A stretch of 64,000 nucleotides of DNA, taken from contig NZ_CP129672.1 of the NCBI RefSeq assembly GCF_030505195.1, positions 868,001 to 932,000 on the forward strand. The letters are read 5' to 3'. Made by a program: the position numbers and the translations under genes. The notes beneath the pieces were generated by a model. It saw nothing but the letters and a program-made list of their open reading frames with translations, was not told the DNA's origin and did not search any database. This stretch comes from Comamonas testosteroni. Lineage in GTDB: Bacteria > Pseudomonadota > Gammaproteobacteria > Burkholderiales > Burkholderiaceae_C. Shown in pieces: positions 43,193 through 51,306 of this stretch (the first letter of the stretch is position 1; every line of letters starts with the position of its first letter).

Positions 43193-44634
43193 AGCGCCTT
43201 GCATTCAAGGCCGCGCCATTGCTCGCCGCAATGTCACTCACACTCGTGCTGGCCGGCTGCGCCAGCATCTCGCCTGACGGACTGCGCGGCGACGTGGCCA
43301 GGCATACCGAAGGCAGACTGCCTGCGGGCGCACAGCTGCCTTCGCCGGATGCCCAGGCCCTGCAGGATGCACAGACCCAGATTGCCGACTGGCTCAAAAC
43401 CCCTGTCGATGCCGACACCGCCGTGCGCATCGCCCTGCTCAACAACCCCGGCCTGCAGGCCCAGCTGGCGCAGCTCGGCATTGCCGACGCGCAGCGCGTG
43501 CAGGTCCTGACCCTGCCCAACCCCAGCTTTACCTTCGGCCGCTTTCGCAACGGCCACGAGCGCGAGATCGAGCGCCAGCTCAGCTTTGGACTGGTGCAGC
43601 TCATCACCCTGCCCTGGCGCAGCCGCTGGCAGGGCTGGCAGATGGAGCAGGCCACGCTGACGGCCGCCCAGCAGGTGCTGCTGCTGGCCTCCGATACACG
43701 CCGCGCGTGGCTGCGCGCCGTGGCCGCCGAGCAAGCCCTGGCCGCCAACGAACGCATGCATGAGGCTGCGGCCCTGGGCGGCGAGCTGGCACGCCGCATG
43801 GCCCAGGTCGGCAACTTCAGCAAGATGGACCAGGCCAAAGAGCTGGCCCAGCAGCAGCAGGCCGCCGCCCAGCTGGCACGCGCACGCCTGAACGCCCAAC
43901 TGGAACGCGAGCAGTTGGCCCGCCGCATGGGCCTGTGGGGACAGCAACTGGCCTACAAGCTGCCCGCCCAGTTGCCCGCTCTGCCGAAAATAGCCGAATT
44001 GCATGGCGGCGATGACGCCGAGGCCACGGCGCTGCGCCAGCGGCTGGATCTGGGCGCGCTACGCCGCGACCTGGATGTGACCGCCGGACGCCAGGGCTGG
44101 GCCACGATTGGCACCATCTTTGGCGATATCGGCGCCAGCTACAGCAACAACACCAGCACCGAACGAGCCACCGGTCACAGCGACAAGACCCAGGGCTGGG
44201 AGTTCGACGTACCGCTGCCGCTGTTTGACTGGGGCTTTGCCGCGCGCGGCATGGCGCGCAACCAGGTGCTGCGCAGTGCATCGCTGCTGCGCGACAACGC
44301 CATACGCGCACGCAGCGAAGCCCGCAGCAACTGGCTGGCCTACCGCACGGCTTACGACCTGGCCCAGCAACAGCAGGCCGAGGTTCTGCCCTTGGCCAAG
44401 CTGATGCAGGAAGAAACCGTCTACCGCTACAACGGCATGTTCATGAGTGTGTGGCAACTGTTGGCCCAGGCCCGCAGCACCACCCAGGCCGTGGTGACCA
44501 CCACCGAGGCCCAGCGCGATTTCTGGCTGGCCGAGACCGATCTGCGCCTGGCCCTGACAGGCACGTCACCAGGAACCGCCCCCACCGTCAACACCAGCGC
44601 AGCGCCCGCTGCCAGCAACGAAGCAGGTCACTGA
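43189..44634 (+). CDS. TolC-family outer membrane efflux protein
   Basis: 481 residues from the ATG at 43189. Signal peptide with lipobox LTLVLAGCAS, so probably a lipid-anchored outer membrane factor of the NodT/CusC kind. Two helical repeat halves can be seen, the first with AVRIALLNNPGLQAQLAQLG and the second with ALRQRLDLGALRRDLDVTAG; the coiled-coil parts are Gln/Ala-rich. TolC proteins form the outer-membrane channel of tripartite pumps. No membrane-fusion or RND gene is present in this operon, so it must pair with a remote pump or have another role in copper export. Confidence 0.9.
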   Translation: MKRLAFKAAPLLAAMSLTLVLAGCASISPDGLRGDVARHTEGRLPAGAQLPSPDAQALQDAQTQIADWLKTPVDADTAVRIALLNNPGLQAQLAQLGIADAQRVQVLTLPNPSFTFGRFRNGHEREIERQLSFGLVQLITLPWRSRWQGWQMEQATLTAAQQVLLLASDTRRAWLRAVAAEQALAANERMHEAAALGGELARRMAQVGNFSKMDQAKELAQQQQAAAQLARARLNAQLEREQLARRMGLWGQQLAYKLPAQLPALPKIAELHGGDDAEATALRQRLDLGALRRDLDVTAGRQGWATIGTIFGDIGASYSNNTSTERATGHSDKTQGWEFDVPLPLFDWGFAARGMARNQVLRSASLLRDNAIRARSEARSNWLAYRTAYDLAQQQQAEVLPLAKLMQEETVYRYNGMFMSVWQLLAQARSTTQAVVTTTEAQRDFWLAETDLRLALTGTSPGTAPTVNTSAAPAASNEAGH

Positions 44635-44635
44635 T

Positions 44636-46042
44636 ATGCAACGCCGATCCTTTTTCACCGGCGCTGCCACTGCAGTGGCAGCCGCCACAACTTCAATGGC
44701 CGTCAGCCGGGTTGCCATGGCGGCCCTGCCCGAGCCCGTCATGCAAGGCAGCGCCGACACGGCTGCGCCTTTGACGCCGCCCAACGGTCGCCCCTACCAG
44801 GGCGTGGTCACGCTCAACGGCTGGACCACGCCCTGGCGCATGAATGCGGGCGTCAAGGAGTTCCACCTCGTGGCCGAGCCCGTGGTGCGCGAGGTGGCGC
44901 CCGGCTTTTTCGTCAATATGTGGGGCTACAACGGCCAGTCGCCGGGCCCCACGATCGAGGTGGTGGAAGGCGACAAGGTGCGCATCTTCGTCACCAACCG
45001 CCTGCCCGAGAGCACCACCATCCACTGGCATGGCCAGCGTCTGCCCAATGGCATGGACGGTGTGGGCGGCCTGAACCAACCCCATATCCCGCCAGGCAAG
45101 ACCTTCGTCTACGAGTTCGAGGCGCGCCGCCCCGGCACCTTCATGTACCACCCGCATTCGGATGAGATGGTGCAGATGGCCATGGGCATGATGGGCTTGT
45201 GGATCACCCACCCCAAGACAGCCCACCCGCTGATCGACAAGGTGCAGCGCGACTATGCCTTCCTGCTCAGCGCCTATGCGGTCGAGCCCGGCACCATGAC
45301 GCCGCGCATCAACGAGATGACGGACTTCAATATCTGGACCTTCAACAGCCGCGCCTTCCCCGCCATCAGCCCGCTGGTGGCTCGTCAGGGTGACAAGGTG
45401 CGCATCCGCGTGGGCAATCTGACCATGACCAACCACCCCATCCATATTCACGGCCATGAGTTCGAGGTCACGGGCACCGACGGCGGCCCCGTGCCAAAGA
45501 CCGCCCGCTGGCCCGAGGTGACTACGGATGTGGCCGTGGGCCAGATGCGCCAGGTGGAATTCATTGCCGACGAACCCGGCGACTGGGCTTTCCACTGCCA
45601 CAAGAGCCACCACACCATGGGCGCCATGGGTCACGACGTGCCCACCATGATCGGCGTGGACCACCGCGGCCTGGTGGGCAAGATCCAGAAGATCGTGCCC
45701 GACTACATGCTGATGGGCGAGCGCGGCATGGGCGATATGGGCGCCATGGAAATGCCTCTGCCCGACAACACCTTCCCCATGATGACCGGCCAGGGCCCTT
45801 ACGGCCCTATCGAAATGGGCGGGATGTTCACCAGCTTCAAGGTGCGCAAAAACCTGGGGGCCAATGACTACGGCGATCCTGGCTGGTACCAACAGCCCAA
45901 GGGTACCCGTGCCTATGAATGGCAAGGCACACCTTTCGATGCCAAGGCCCCCCGCCAGGCCACGCCCGGCACCGCTCCCGGTGCCGCCACCGTACGCAAA
46001 CCCGAAACCGGCCCCGCCACGGGTGCTCACCCCCAGCACTGA
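44636..46042 (+). CDS. Periplasmic multicopper oxidase (CopA-like)
   Basis: 468 residues. Twin-arginine signal MQRRSFFTGAATAVAAAT. Copper ligands are in HWHG (residue about 124), YHPHSDE, NHPIHIHGHEF and HCHKSHH, the four blocks for the type 1 and trinuclear sites. Met/Gly-rich segments near the C-terminus (MGERGMGDMGAMEMPLP) suggest Cu(I) binding. It would oxidise Cu(I) to the less toxic Cu(II) in the periplasm. It starts 1 bp after the TolC-like stop and is followed by the cupredoxin remnant. Confidence 0.93.
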   Translation: MQRRSFFTGAATAVAAATTSMAVSRVAMAALPEPVMQGSADTAAPLTPPNGRPYQGVVTLNGWTTPWRMNAGVKEFHLVAEPVVREVAPGFFVNMWGYNGQSPGPTIEVVEGDKVRIFVTNRLPESTTIHWHGQRLPNGMDGVGGLNQPHIPPGKTFVYEFEARRPGTFMYHPHSDEMVQMAMGMMGLWITHPKTAHPLIDKVQRDYAFLLSAYAVEPGTMTPRINEMTDFNIWTFNSRAFPAISPLVARQGDKVRIRVGNLTMTNHPIHIHGHEFEVTGTDGGPVPKTARWPEVTTDVAVGQMRQVEFIADEPGDWAFHCHKSHHTMGAMGHDVPTMIGVDHRGLVGKIQKIVPDYMLMGERGMGDMGAMEMPLPDNTFPMMTGQGPYGPIEMGGMFTSFKVRKNLGANDYGDPGWYQQPKGTRAYEWQGTPFDAKAPRQATPGTAPGAATVRKPETGPATGAHPQH

Positions 46043-46057
46043 CGCCAGGAGACTCCC

Positions 46058-46540
46058 ATGAAGATTATTCATTTCATAGCTGCCTGCGCTTTGGCAGCAA
46101 GCACCAGCGCTAGTTTTGCGCATGGAAACAACGCCCATACCAGCGGTCCCGTGATCAAGGAGTAAAAGCCCTGGGGCATTGCAGCCGAGGGCAGGGACGC
46201 CCAGCGCACCATCACCATCCAGATGACGGACGACATGCGCTTCAACCCCAGTCATTTCAGCGTAAAAAAGGGCGAGACCCTGCGCCTGCGCGTGGTCAAC
46301 AAAGGCCTTCTCATGCACGAGATGGTGCTGGGCACCCGGGCATCGCTTGATGAGCACGCGCAGATGATGCTCAAGTACCCCGGCATGGAGCATGCCGAAC
46401 CCTATATGGCCCATGTCGCCGCAGGCCAGACCGAAGACATGGTCTGGAGCTTCAACCGCGCAGGTGATTTCGACTTCGCCTGCCTGATCGCCGGCCACTA
46501 CCAGGCCGGCATGACAGGGCGTATCACCGTCACCGAATAA
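46058..46540 (+). pseudogene. Cupredoxin-like copper protein with premature stop
   Basis: The ATG at 46058 opens a signal peptide (MKIIHFIAACALAASTSASF) and HGNNAHTSGPVIKE, then TAA at 46163-46165 (codon 36). The same frame continues as KPWGIAAEGRDAQ and a full cupredoxin body: FNPSHFSVKKGETLRLRVVN, MHEMVLGT, FDFACLIAGHYQAGM (His/Cys/His ligands). One C-to-T change from CAA would explain the stop. Internal restart at ATG 46223 would give a 105-residue protein without signal. Also odd: codons 5-18 coincide with a dispersed repeat (46071-46112). Confidence 0.85.
46071..46112. repeat. Dispersed repeat, copy 4 (reverse), inside cupredoxin signal peptide
   Basis: On the minus strand it reads CTAGCGCTGGTGCTTGC, then AAAGCGCAGGCAGCTATGAAAT. 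This matches the AAGCGC...AGCTAT(C/G)AAA layout of the other copies. It overlaps the coding sequence of the signal peptide, so the repeat has contributed codons. Confidence 0.6.
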
Positions 46541-46559
46541 CGCACGAAAGGAATTCCCG

Positions 46560-47048
46560 ATGACAAGAACCAACCGCCGCCAGGCCCTGCGTCTGCTGGC
46601 CGCCGCTGCTGGCATGGCAGCGCTGCCAGCAATGGCGGCTGCTCCCGCCAAAATTTCCATGGAGGTCTGGAAAGACCCGAACTGCGGCTGCTGCAAGGAC
46701 TGGATTGCCCTGATGGAGCAGGCTGGCTTCGCCGTCAAAGTGCACGACGTGGGCAACAACGCCGTACGCGCCAAGCTGGGCCTGCCTGGCCGCCTGGGTT
46801 CCTGCCATACCGCCCTGGTGGGCGGATATCTGGTCGAAGGCCATGTGCCTGCCGCCGACGTGCACAAGCTGCTGAAGCAAAAGCCCAAGGCGCTGGGCAT
46901 CGCCGTACCGGGCATGCCCATTGGCAGCCCCGGCATGGACGGCCCCGAATATGGTGGCCGCAAAGACCCCTATGACGTGCTGCTGGTCACCAAGAACCTC
47001 ATGAACAGCGATGTCAGCACCTTCGTCTTCACCAGCTATCGCGGCTGA
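46560..47048 (+). CDS. DUF411 metal-binding protein
   Basis: 162 residues. The N-terminus RTNRRQALRLLAAAAGMAAL is a Tat/Sec-like signal ending MAAAP. DUF411 signature: VWKDPNCGCCKDWIALMEQAG (Cys-x-Cys-Cys) at residue about 40, then RLGSCHTALVGGYLVEGHVP and KALGIAVPGMPIGSPGM. The Cys residues and Met-rich loop suggest Cu(I) binding; members occur repeatedly in copper-resistance loci. It follows the cupredoxin remnant by 19 bp. Confidence 0.9.
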   Translation: MTRTNRRQALRLLAAAAGMAALPAMAAAPAKISMEVWKDPNCGCCKDWIALMEQAGFAVKVHDVGNNAVRAKLGLPGRLGSCHTALVGGYLVEGHVPAADVHKLLKQKPKALGIAVPGMPIGSPGMDGPEYGGRKDPYDVLLVTKNLMNSDVSTFVFTSYRG

Positions 47049-47068
47049 CCCCCTCAATTCAGGAGAAC

Positions 47069-47440
47069 ATGATGAGAAACCTCTTTCACACCACTTTGGC
47101 AGCCCTGAGCCTCGGCATTGCACTGGCAGCCCCCGCTATCGCACAGGATCACTCGGCGCACGCAGGCCATGGGGCGATGGCCGATGCTTCGACAACCTCA
47201 TCGGCTGGCCAGACCGATGTGCTGACCGCCGGTGAAATCACCCGTGTGGATGCCCGCACAGGCAAGTTGACGATCCGCCATGAAGAAATCAAGAACCTGG
47301 ACATGCCCCCCATGACCATGGTGTTTGCGCTGTCAGGCTCGGCACAGCCAGCCTCTTTCAAGGCCGGCGACAAGGTGCTGTTCCATGCCGAGGACAAGGA
47401 TGGATCACTGATCATCACCCGCATCCAACCTGCGTCCTGA
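47069..47440 (+). CDS. CusF-like periplasmic copper-binding protein
   Basis: 123 residues (a second ATG at 47072 is possible). Signal peptide ends at APAIAQ. A His/Ala-rich linker (DHSAHAGHGAM) precedes the CusF domain, visible in GEITRVDARTGKLTIRHEEI and NLDMPPMTMVFAL, with the Met/Met ligands and aromatic of the Cu(I) site, and SFKAGDKVLFHAEDKDGSL. It is a small Cu(I)/Ag(I) chaperone. Last gene of the operon, with a 15-bp hairpin at 47461. Confidence 0.9.
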   Translation: MMRNLFHTTLAALSLGIALAAPAIAQDHSAHAGHGAMADASTTSSAGQTDVLTAGEITRVDARTGKLTIRHEEIKNLDMPPMTMVFALSGSAQPASFKAGDKVLFHAEDKDGSLIITRIQPAS

Positions 47441-47460
47441 TGCGGTCTTGCGGCTGAGAC

Positions 47461-47494
47461 GATGACGATGCCATGCGACCATGGCATCGTCATC
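47461..47494. terminator. Strong hairpin between copper operon and ankyrin gene
   Basis: GATGACGATGCCATG and CATGGCATCGTCATC form a perfect 15-bp stem with a CGAC loop, between two convergent genes. No T run follows, but stem strength and position suggest a shared terminator. Confidence 0.7.
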
Positions 47495-47497
47495 CTG

Positions 47498-48007
47498 TCA
47501 CCGCCCCGTGGGCGGTGCGTCGGCATAGCGTGCTACACGCTCCAGCAGATCCCCAGGCACATCACGAGCGCTCTGCACCAGCAGATCATGGGCATTGCGC
47601 CCCTGGGCGTCTCTTCGTCGAAGATCGACCCCGGCCGACCAGAACCAGCGCACAACCTCCCACGCGCCATGCTCCACGGCCAACAGATACGGGGTGCGGC
47701 CTTTGTCATCCCCGGTCTTGTCGAGATCGGCCCCCGCTTGCCGCAGCACTTGCAGCATCTCTGTGCGCCCGTTGAAGGCCGCCCAAGCGGTGGCCGTCAT
47801 GCCCGTTTCCAGGCTCACCTGATCCAGCGGACTGCCATGCTCCACCAGCCATTGGGCTACGGCATCGTTGCCGCAATTAAGGGCCGTGATCAGCGCATTG
47901 AGGCCTGTGCTCTTTTGCACATAGGCGATATCGTCACCGTCCTTCAGGCGCAGCTCCAGCGCCGTGATATCGCCTTTTTCAGCGGCCTTGAGCAGTTTCA
48001 TCGTCAT
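47498..48007 (-). CDS. Ankyrin-repeat protein
   Basis: 169 residues. Four to five ankyrin repeats: LLKAAEKGDITALELRLKDG, LITALNCGNDAVAQWLVEHG, TAWAAFNGRTEMLQVLRQAG, PYLLAVEHGAWEVVRWFWSA. No signal peptide or catalytic motif. It starts 1 bp after the stop of the SUKH-like gene, so the pair forms one unit. Ankyrin proteins bind other proteins; in bacteria small ones often neighbour toxin-immunity genes, but no toxin is present here. Confidence 0.88.
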   Translation of the reverse strand: MTMKLLKAAEKGDITALELRLKDGDDIAYVQKSTGLNALITALNCGNDAVAQWLVEHGSPLDQVSLETGMTATAWAAFNGRTEMLQVLRQAGADLDKTGDDKGRTPYLLAVEHGAWEVVRWFWSAGVDLRRRDAQGRNAHDLLVQSARDVPGDLLERVARYADAPPTGR

Positions 48008-48008
48008 C

Positions 48009-48986
48009 TCAGTACATCCATTTCCGGACTAGCGCCTGCCCGAAGCGCTCTGCCAGCAGCGCTTCGGCCTGCTCATCGCCATCGTCCCGGCCCTGGGCCA
48101 CGGCATGGCTGCGGCATAGTGACATCATGGCCAGCGCGTCCAGATAGTCGCTCACATCGTCAAACATACGCGTCAGCAGCGGCGCGCTGTCATGGTCCAG
48201 ATACCAGACTGCACCGTCCTTGCGGCTAAAGCACCAGAGATTGCCATTGCCCAGATAATCGCCAAAGGCGACCAGCTCATTCAGTTGCGCCATCAGGGCC
48301 TGCGCCTGTTGCGGCGCACTCATTTGCACAATATCGGCGATACCCGGGAACACGACCTGCACCGGACCGATGGCATCCATATCTGCGTCGGGCGCCATCA
48401 AATCAAAACGCGGGCTCAGCAAGCGCTCGGCCCAGTCCAGCACACCCAGTTGCGACAGATAATCACGCAAGGACTGGGGCAGGCTGCAGCCCAGGCGCCA
48501 TTCGCACAAGCGCAGCTCGGCCCGGTTGAAGGGCTTGGCTTGGGCAGTCTCTTCGTCCATCCAGGCATGAGCCTGCAGGCCTTGATACCAGTAAGCCAGC
48601 CGCTGCTGTGCCGTAGCATTGATCGTCAGCCAATACGGCTCGGGCACATCGGCTTCATCCCACAGCTGCGGCCGTGCAGCAAGGTGCTGGCTGAGCCCGA
48701 ATTCGGCCTGCAGAAACCCGGCCCATGCTTGCGCGTCCGCTGGGCAAGGCCAGTGCATCTGGGTGAGTACCGCTACCGGCATCCAGGGCACATAGCCCAT
48801 GCGCGGCACCTTATTCGCATCGCGCACCACAAAGCGCAAGGCAGGCTGTGTCAGCAGATCCGCTTGCGGGGACTGATGTGGCGCATCGAGCTGGGCAGCA
48901 GCATCGGTAGGCAGATCCACCCAGTCGCTCACCGACAGCTCGGGCAATTCCTGCACCAGCGCAGGCAGGTTTTTGAAGATTTTCAT
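48009..48986 (-). CDS. SUKH (SMI1/KNR4)-like protein
   Basis: 325 residues. Two parts: residues about 1-150 without a recognised family (LRFVVRDANKVPRMGYVPWM), and a SUKH-like domain from about 160: CEWRLGCSLPQSLRDYLSQL, GVLDWAERLLSPRF, and FGDYLGNGNLWCFSRKDGAVWYLDHDS, whose GDYLGNG...WYLDHD pattern is characteristic of the superfamily. SUKH proteins are often immunity proteins of polymorphic toxins. It is coupled to an ankyrin gene and diverges from an LRR-kinase gene over 65 bp. Confidence 0.75.
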   Translation of the reverse strand: MKIFKNLPALVQELPELSVSDWVDLPTDAAAQLDAPHQSPQADLLTQPALRFVVRDANKVPRMGYVPWMPVAVLTQMHWPCPADAQAWAGFLQAEFGLSQHLAARPQLWDEADVPEPYWLTINATAQQRLAYWYQGLQAHAWMDEETAQAKPFNRAELRLCEWRLGCSLPQSLRDYLSQLGVLDWAERLLSPRFDLMAPDADMDAIGPVQVVFPGIADIVQMSAPQQAQALMAQLNELVAFGDYLGNGNLWCFSRKDGAVWYLDHDSAPLLTRMFDDVSDYLDALAMMSLCRSHAVAQGRDDGDEQAEALLAERFGQALVRKWMY

Positions 48987-48997
48987 GCAGGCATTCC

Positions 48998-49027
48998 GTG
49001 CATTTCGTGTTTCCTGTGCATTTCGTG
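48998..49027. repeat. 12-bp direct repeat between SUKH and LRR-kinase genes
   Basis: GTGCATTTCGTG occurs at 48998-49009 and 49016-49027, 18 bp apart, in the 65-bp divergent gap. It may be a regulator site for one or both genes or a chance duplication. Confidence 0.5.
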
Positions 49028-49051
49028 CGCGGGGCTTAGACTGCGCATCCT

Positions 49052-50254
49052 ATGTTGACGCTAGAACAGTTTCACCCCGGGCTGGCCAATGGTTCACTGG
49101 CCCGCGCACACCATATCAGGCTCAGCGATGGGCTGACCGAGTTCCCCGACGCGCTTTATCAGCTGACCGAGACGCTGGAGATCCTTGATCTGTCGGGCAA
49201 CCGGCTCAGCACCCTGCCCGATGATCTGACGCGCTTTGCACGGCTGCGCATTCTGTTTGCCTCGAACAATCCGTTCGGCGAACTGCCTCGCGTGCTGGGC
49301 CGCATGCCGCAACTCGAAATGGTGGGCTTCAAGGCCTGCCGCATCGCGCATGTGCCCGAGGACAGCCTGCCGCCGCGCCTGCGCTGGCTGATTCTCACGG
49401 ACAACCGCGTGCAGCGGCTGCCCGAATCCATGGGCCGATGCATGCGCCTGCAAAAGCTCATGCTGTCATGCAACCGGCTGAATCAGCTGCCCCAGAGCCT
49501 GGAACATTGCCAGGCGCTGGAGTTGCTGCGCATTGCAAGCAACCGTTTCGAAGATGCTCCCGAAGTCATCTTCCGGCTGCCACACCTGGCATGGCTGGCG
49601 CTGGCAGGTAATCCAATGACTCAAAAACAGGAGCTGGATACCCTTTCAGGGCATGTGGTGGAGCCCATTTTCTATCAAAATTTGCAAATCGCCGGCAAGC
49701 TGGGCGAAGGCGCCAGTGGCCATATCTACCGCGCGAGCTTCAACGGACAGGAGCTAGCACTCAAGGTTTTCAAGGCCGCCCAGACCAGCGACGGCACGCC
49801 ACAATCCGAACTGGCGGCAGGCATTGCGGCAGGACAGCACCCTCATCTACTGACGCCGCTGGCGCAGGTTCTGGGTGCTCCTGACGGGCAAACAGCCACG
49901 GCCCTGCCCCTACTGGATTCAGCCATGCAGCCGCTGGCCGGGCCGCCAAGCTTCGACAGCTGCACACGTGATGTCTATGACCCCGCACTGCGCCTGCAAA
50001 GCGGCCTGGCCCAGCAACTGCTGCAAGGCATACGCTCTGCGATCGCCCACCTGCACGGCCGTGGTCTGCTGCATGGAGATCTGTACGCCCACAATATCCT
50101 GTGCAATCTGCAGACCGGGCAGGCCATGCTCAGCGACTTTGGCGCCGCCGCGCTTTTACAGGGCCTGCCCGAAACGCAGCAAGCGCAGCTGCAGCAGATC
50201 GAGCTGCGTGCGCTGCGCCATCTGGAGCATGAGGTTCAGGCCCTTGCCGGCTGA
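49052..50254 (+). CDS. Leucine-rich repeat/protein kinase fusion protein
   Basis: 400 residues. Residues about 40-190 hold six LRRs of the bacterial type (LEILDLSGNRLSTLPDDL, LRWLILTDNRVQRLPESM, LQKLMLSCNRLNQLPQSL). Residues about 210-370 are a Ser/Thr-kinase-like lobe pair: G-loop GEGASG (218-223), Lys238 in ALKVFK, HGDLYAHNIL (341-350, G for the R of HRD, Asp343 present) and DFG (362-364). The region after DFG is only about 35 residues, so the usual APE motif and late helices are missing. It converges on the first NlpA gene with a 3-bp gap. Confidence 0.87.
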   Translation: MLTLEQFHPGLANGSLARAHHIRLSDGLTEFPDALYQLTETLEILDLSGNRLSTLPDDLTRFARLRILFASNNPFGELPRVLGRMPQLEMVGFKACRIAHVPEDSLPPRLRWLILTDNRVQRLPESMGRCMRLQKLMLSCNRLNQLPQSLEHCQALELLRIASNRFEDAPEVIFRLPHLAWLALAGNPMTQKQELDTLSGHVVEPIFYQNLQIAGKLGEGASGHIYRASFNGQELALKVFKAAQTSDGTPQSELAAGIAAGQHPHLLTPLAQVLGAPDGQTATALPLLDSAMQPLAGPPSFDSCTRDVYDPALRLQSGLAQQLLQGIRSAIAHLHGRGLLHGDLYAHNILCNLQTGQAMLSDFGAAALLQGLPETQQAQLQQIELRALRHLEHEVQALAG

Positions 50255-50257
50255 GAC

Positions 50258-51100
50258 TTATTGCAAAAATGCGGGCTTGGCATAGCCCGCGAACTTGCTG
50301 TCCACCACGCTCTTAAACTCGGCGGACTTGTAGGCTGCCGCCAGATCCTTGGCCCATTGCGCATCCTTGTCCTTGGTCTTGACGGCCACGATGTTCAGAT
50401 AATGCTCGGGGGTCTTTTCCAGCAGCACCGAATCCGAAAGCTTCAGGCCCGAGGAAATCGCAAAGTTGCCGTTGATGATGGCGTACTGCGCATCATCGAG
50501 CGCACGCGGCAGATGAGCCGCATCCAGGGGCACAAGCTTGATCTTCTTGGGATTGGAGGCCAGATCCAGCTCGGAGACGCGCAGCGGGTTCACGCCTTCC
50601 TTGAGCTTGACCAGCCCCGCCTGCTGCAGCAGCAGAATGCCCCGAGCCAGATTGCTGGCATCGTTGGGCAGGGCGATGCGATCGCCCTCCTTCAGCTCGG
50701 CCAGGCTTTTGCGCTGCTTGCTGTAGACGCCCATGGGCGCAATCGGCCCCTGGACCAGCGCCGTCAGATCCAGCTTGCGGTCGCCCTTGAACTGATTGAA
50801 ATACACCTCGTGCTGGAAGAAGTTGGCATCGAGCGAGCCATCGGCCAGGGCCAGATTGGGCTGCACATAGTCGTTGAACTCCACCAGACGCACCTTGTAG
50901 CCCTTTTTCTGCAGGATGGGGACGATGCCGTATTGCAGCTGATCAATGTTGGAGCCGGCCGTGCCGCCAATGACCAATTGCTTTTTGCCCGCGTCCTGGG
51001 CCGCAGCCGGCAGGGCGCCCATGGCCAGAGCGGCTCCCGCCAGCAAGCCTGTGGCCAGAAGACGGCGGCGACGGTGCGCTGCGGAAAAAAGAGTGGTCAT
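50258..51100 (-). CDS. NlpA/MetQ-family substrate-binding protein (1)
   Basis: 280 residues. Arg-rich signal (HRRRRLLATGLLAGAALAMG) ending AAAQD, without lipobox. Binding-protein signatures: LVIGGTAGSNIDQLQYGIVP, VRLVEFNDYVQPNLALADGS, LDANFFQHEVYFNQF, IALPNDASNLARGILLLQQAG. Methionine or related amino acids are the usual ligands. It is about 75% similar by eye to the gene at 51307. No MetN/MetI is adjacent. A terminator at 51260 separates the two. Confidence 0.92.
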   Translation of the reverse strand: MTTLFSAAHRRRRLLATGLLAGAALAMGALPAAAQDAGKKQLVIGGTAGSNIDQLQYGIVPILQKKGYKVRLVEFNDYVQPNLALADGSLDANFFQHEVYFNQFKGDRKLDLTALVQGPIAPMGVYSKQRKSLAELKEGDRIALPNDASNLARGILLLQQAGLVKLKEGVNPLRVSELDLASNPKKIKLVPLDAAHLPRALDDAQYAIINGNFAISSGLKLSDSVLLEKTPEHYLNIVAVKTKDKDAQWAKDLAAAYKSAEFKSVVDSKFAGYAKPAFLQ

Positions 51101-51259
51101 GCTTTGCTCCTCGTTGATGTACTGAGTTTTGATGCGAAAGGTTTGGCTCTGCAGCCTGCAGAGGCCTTTGCAGTATCCAGATCAGGAGAGCAAATTCCAA
51201 CCAATAAAAACCCATGCTCTTATTTGCTTTTCATCTATAGCCAGCCAATCCACGGGCAT

Positions 51260-51285
51260 GAAAAAAGGGCCGCATTGCGGCCCTT
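51260..51285 (-). terminator. Terminator after second NlpA/MetQ gene
   Basis: AAGGGCCGC and GCGGCCCTT pair over an ATT loop (perfect 9 bp) and, on the minus strand, a T run follows. It ends the transcript of the gene at 51307-52143 and shows that the two NlpA genes are separate units. Confidence 0.85.
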
Positions 51286-51306
51286 GGCGTCTTCAGGCCA
51301 GCCCGA

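Noticed and set aside
44693..46963. 756-codon minus-strand frame opposite the copper operon
   Set aside because: Low-complexity Gly/His/Ala sequence from the complement of multicopper oxidase and neighbours.
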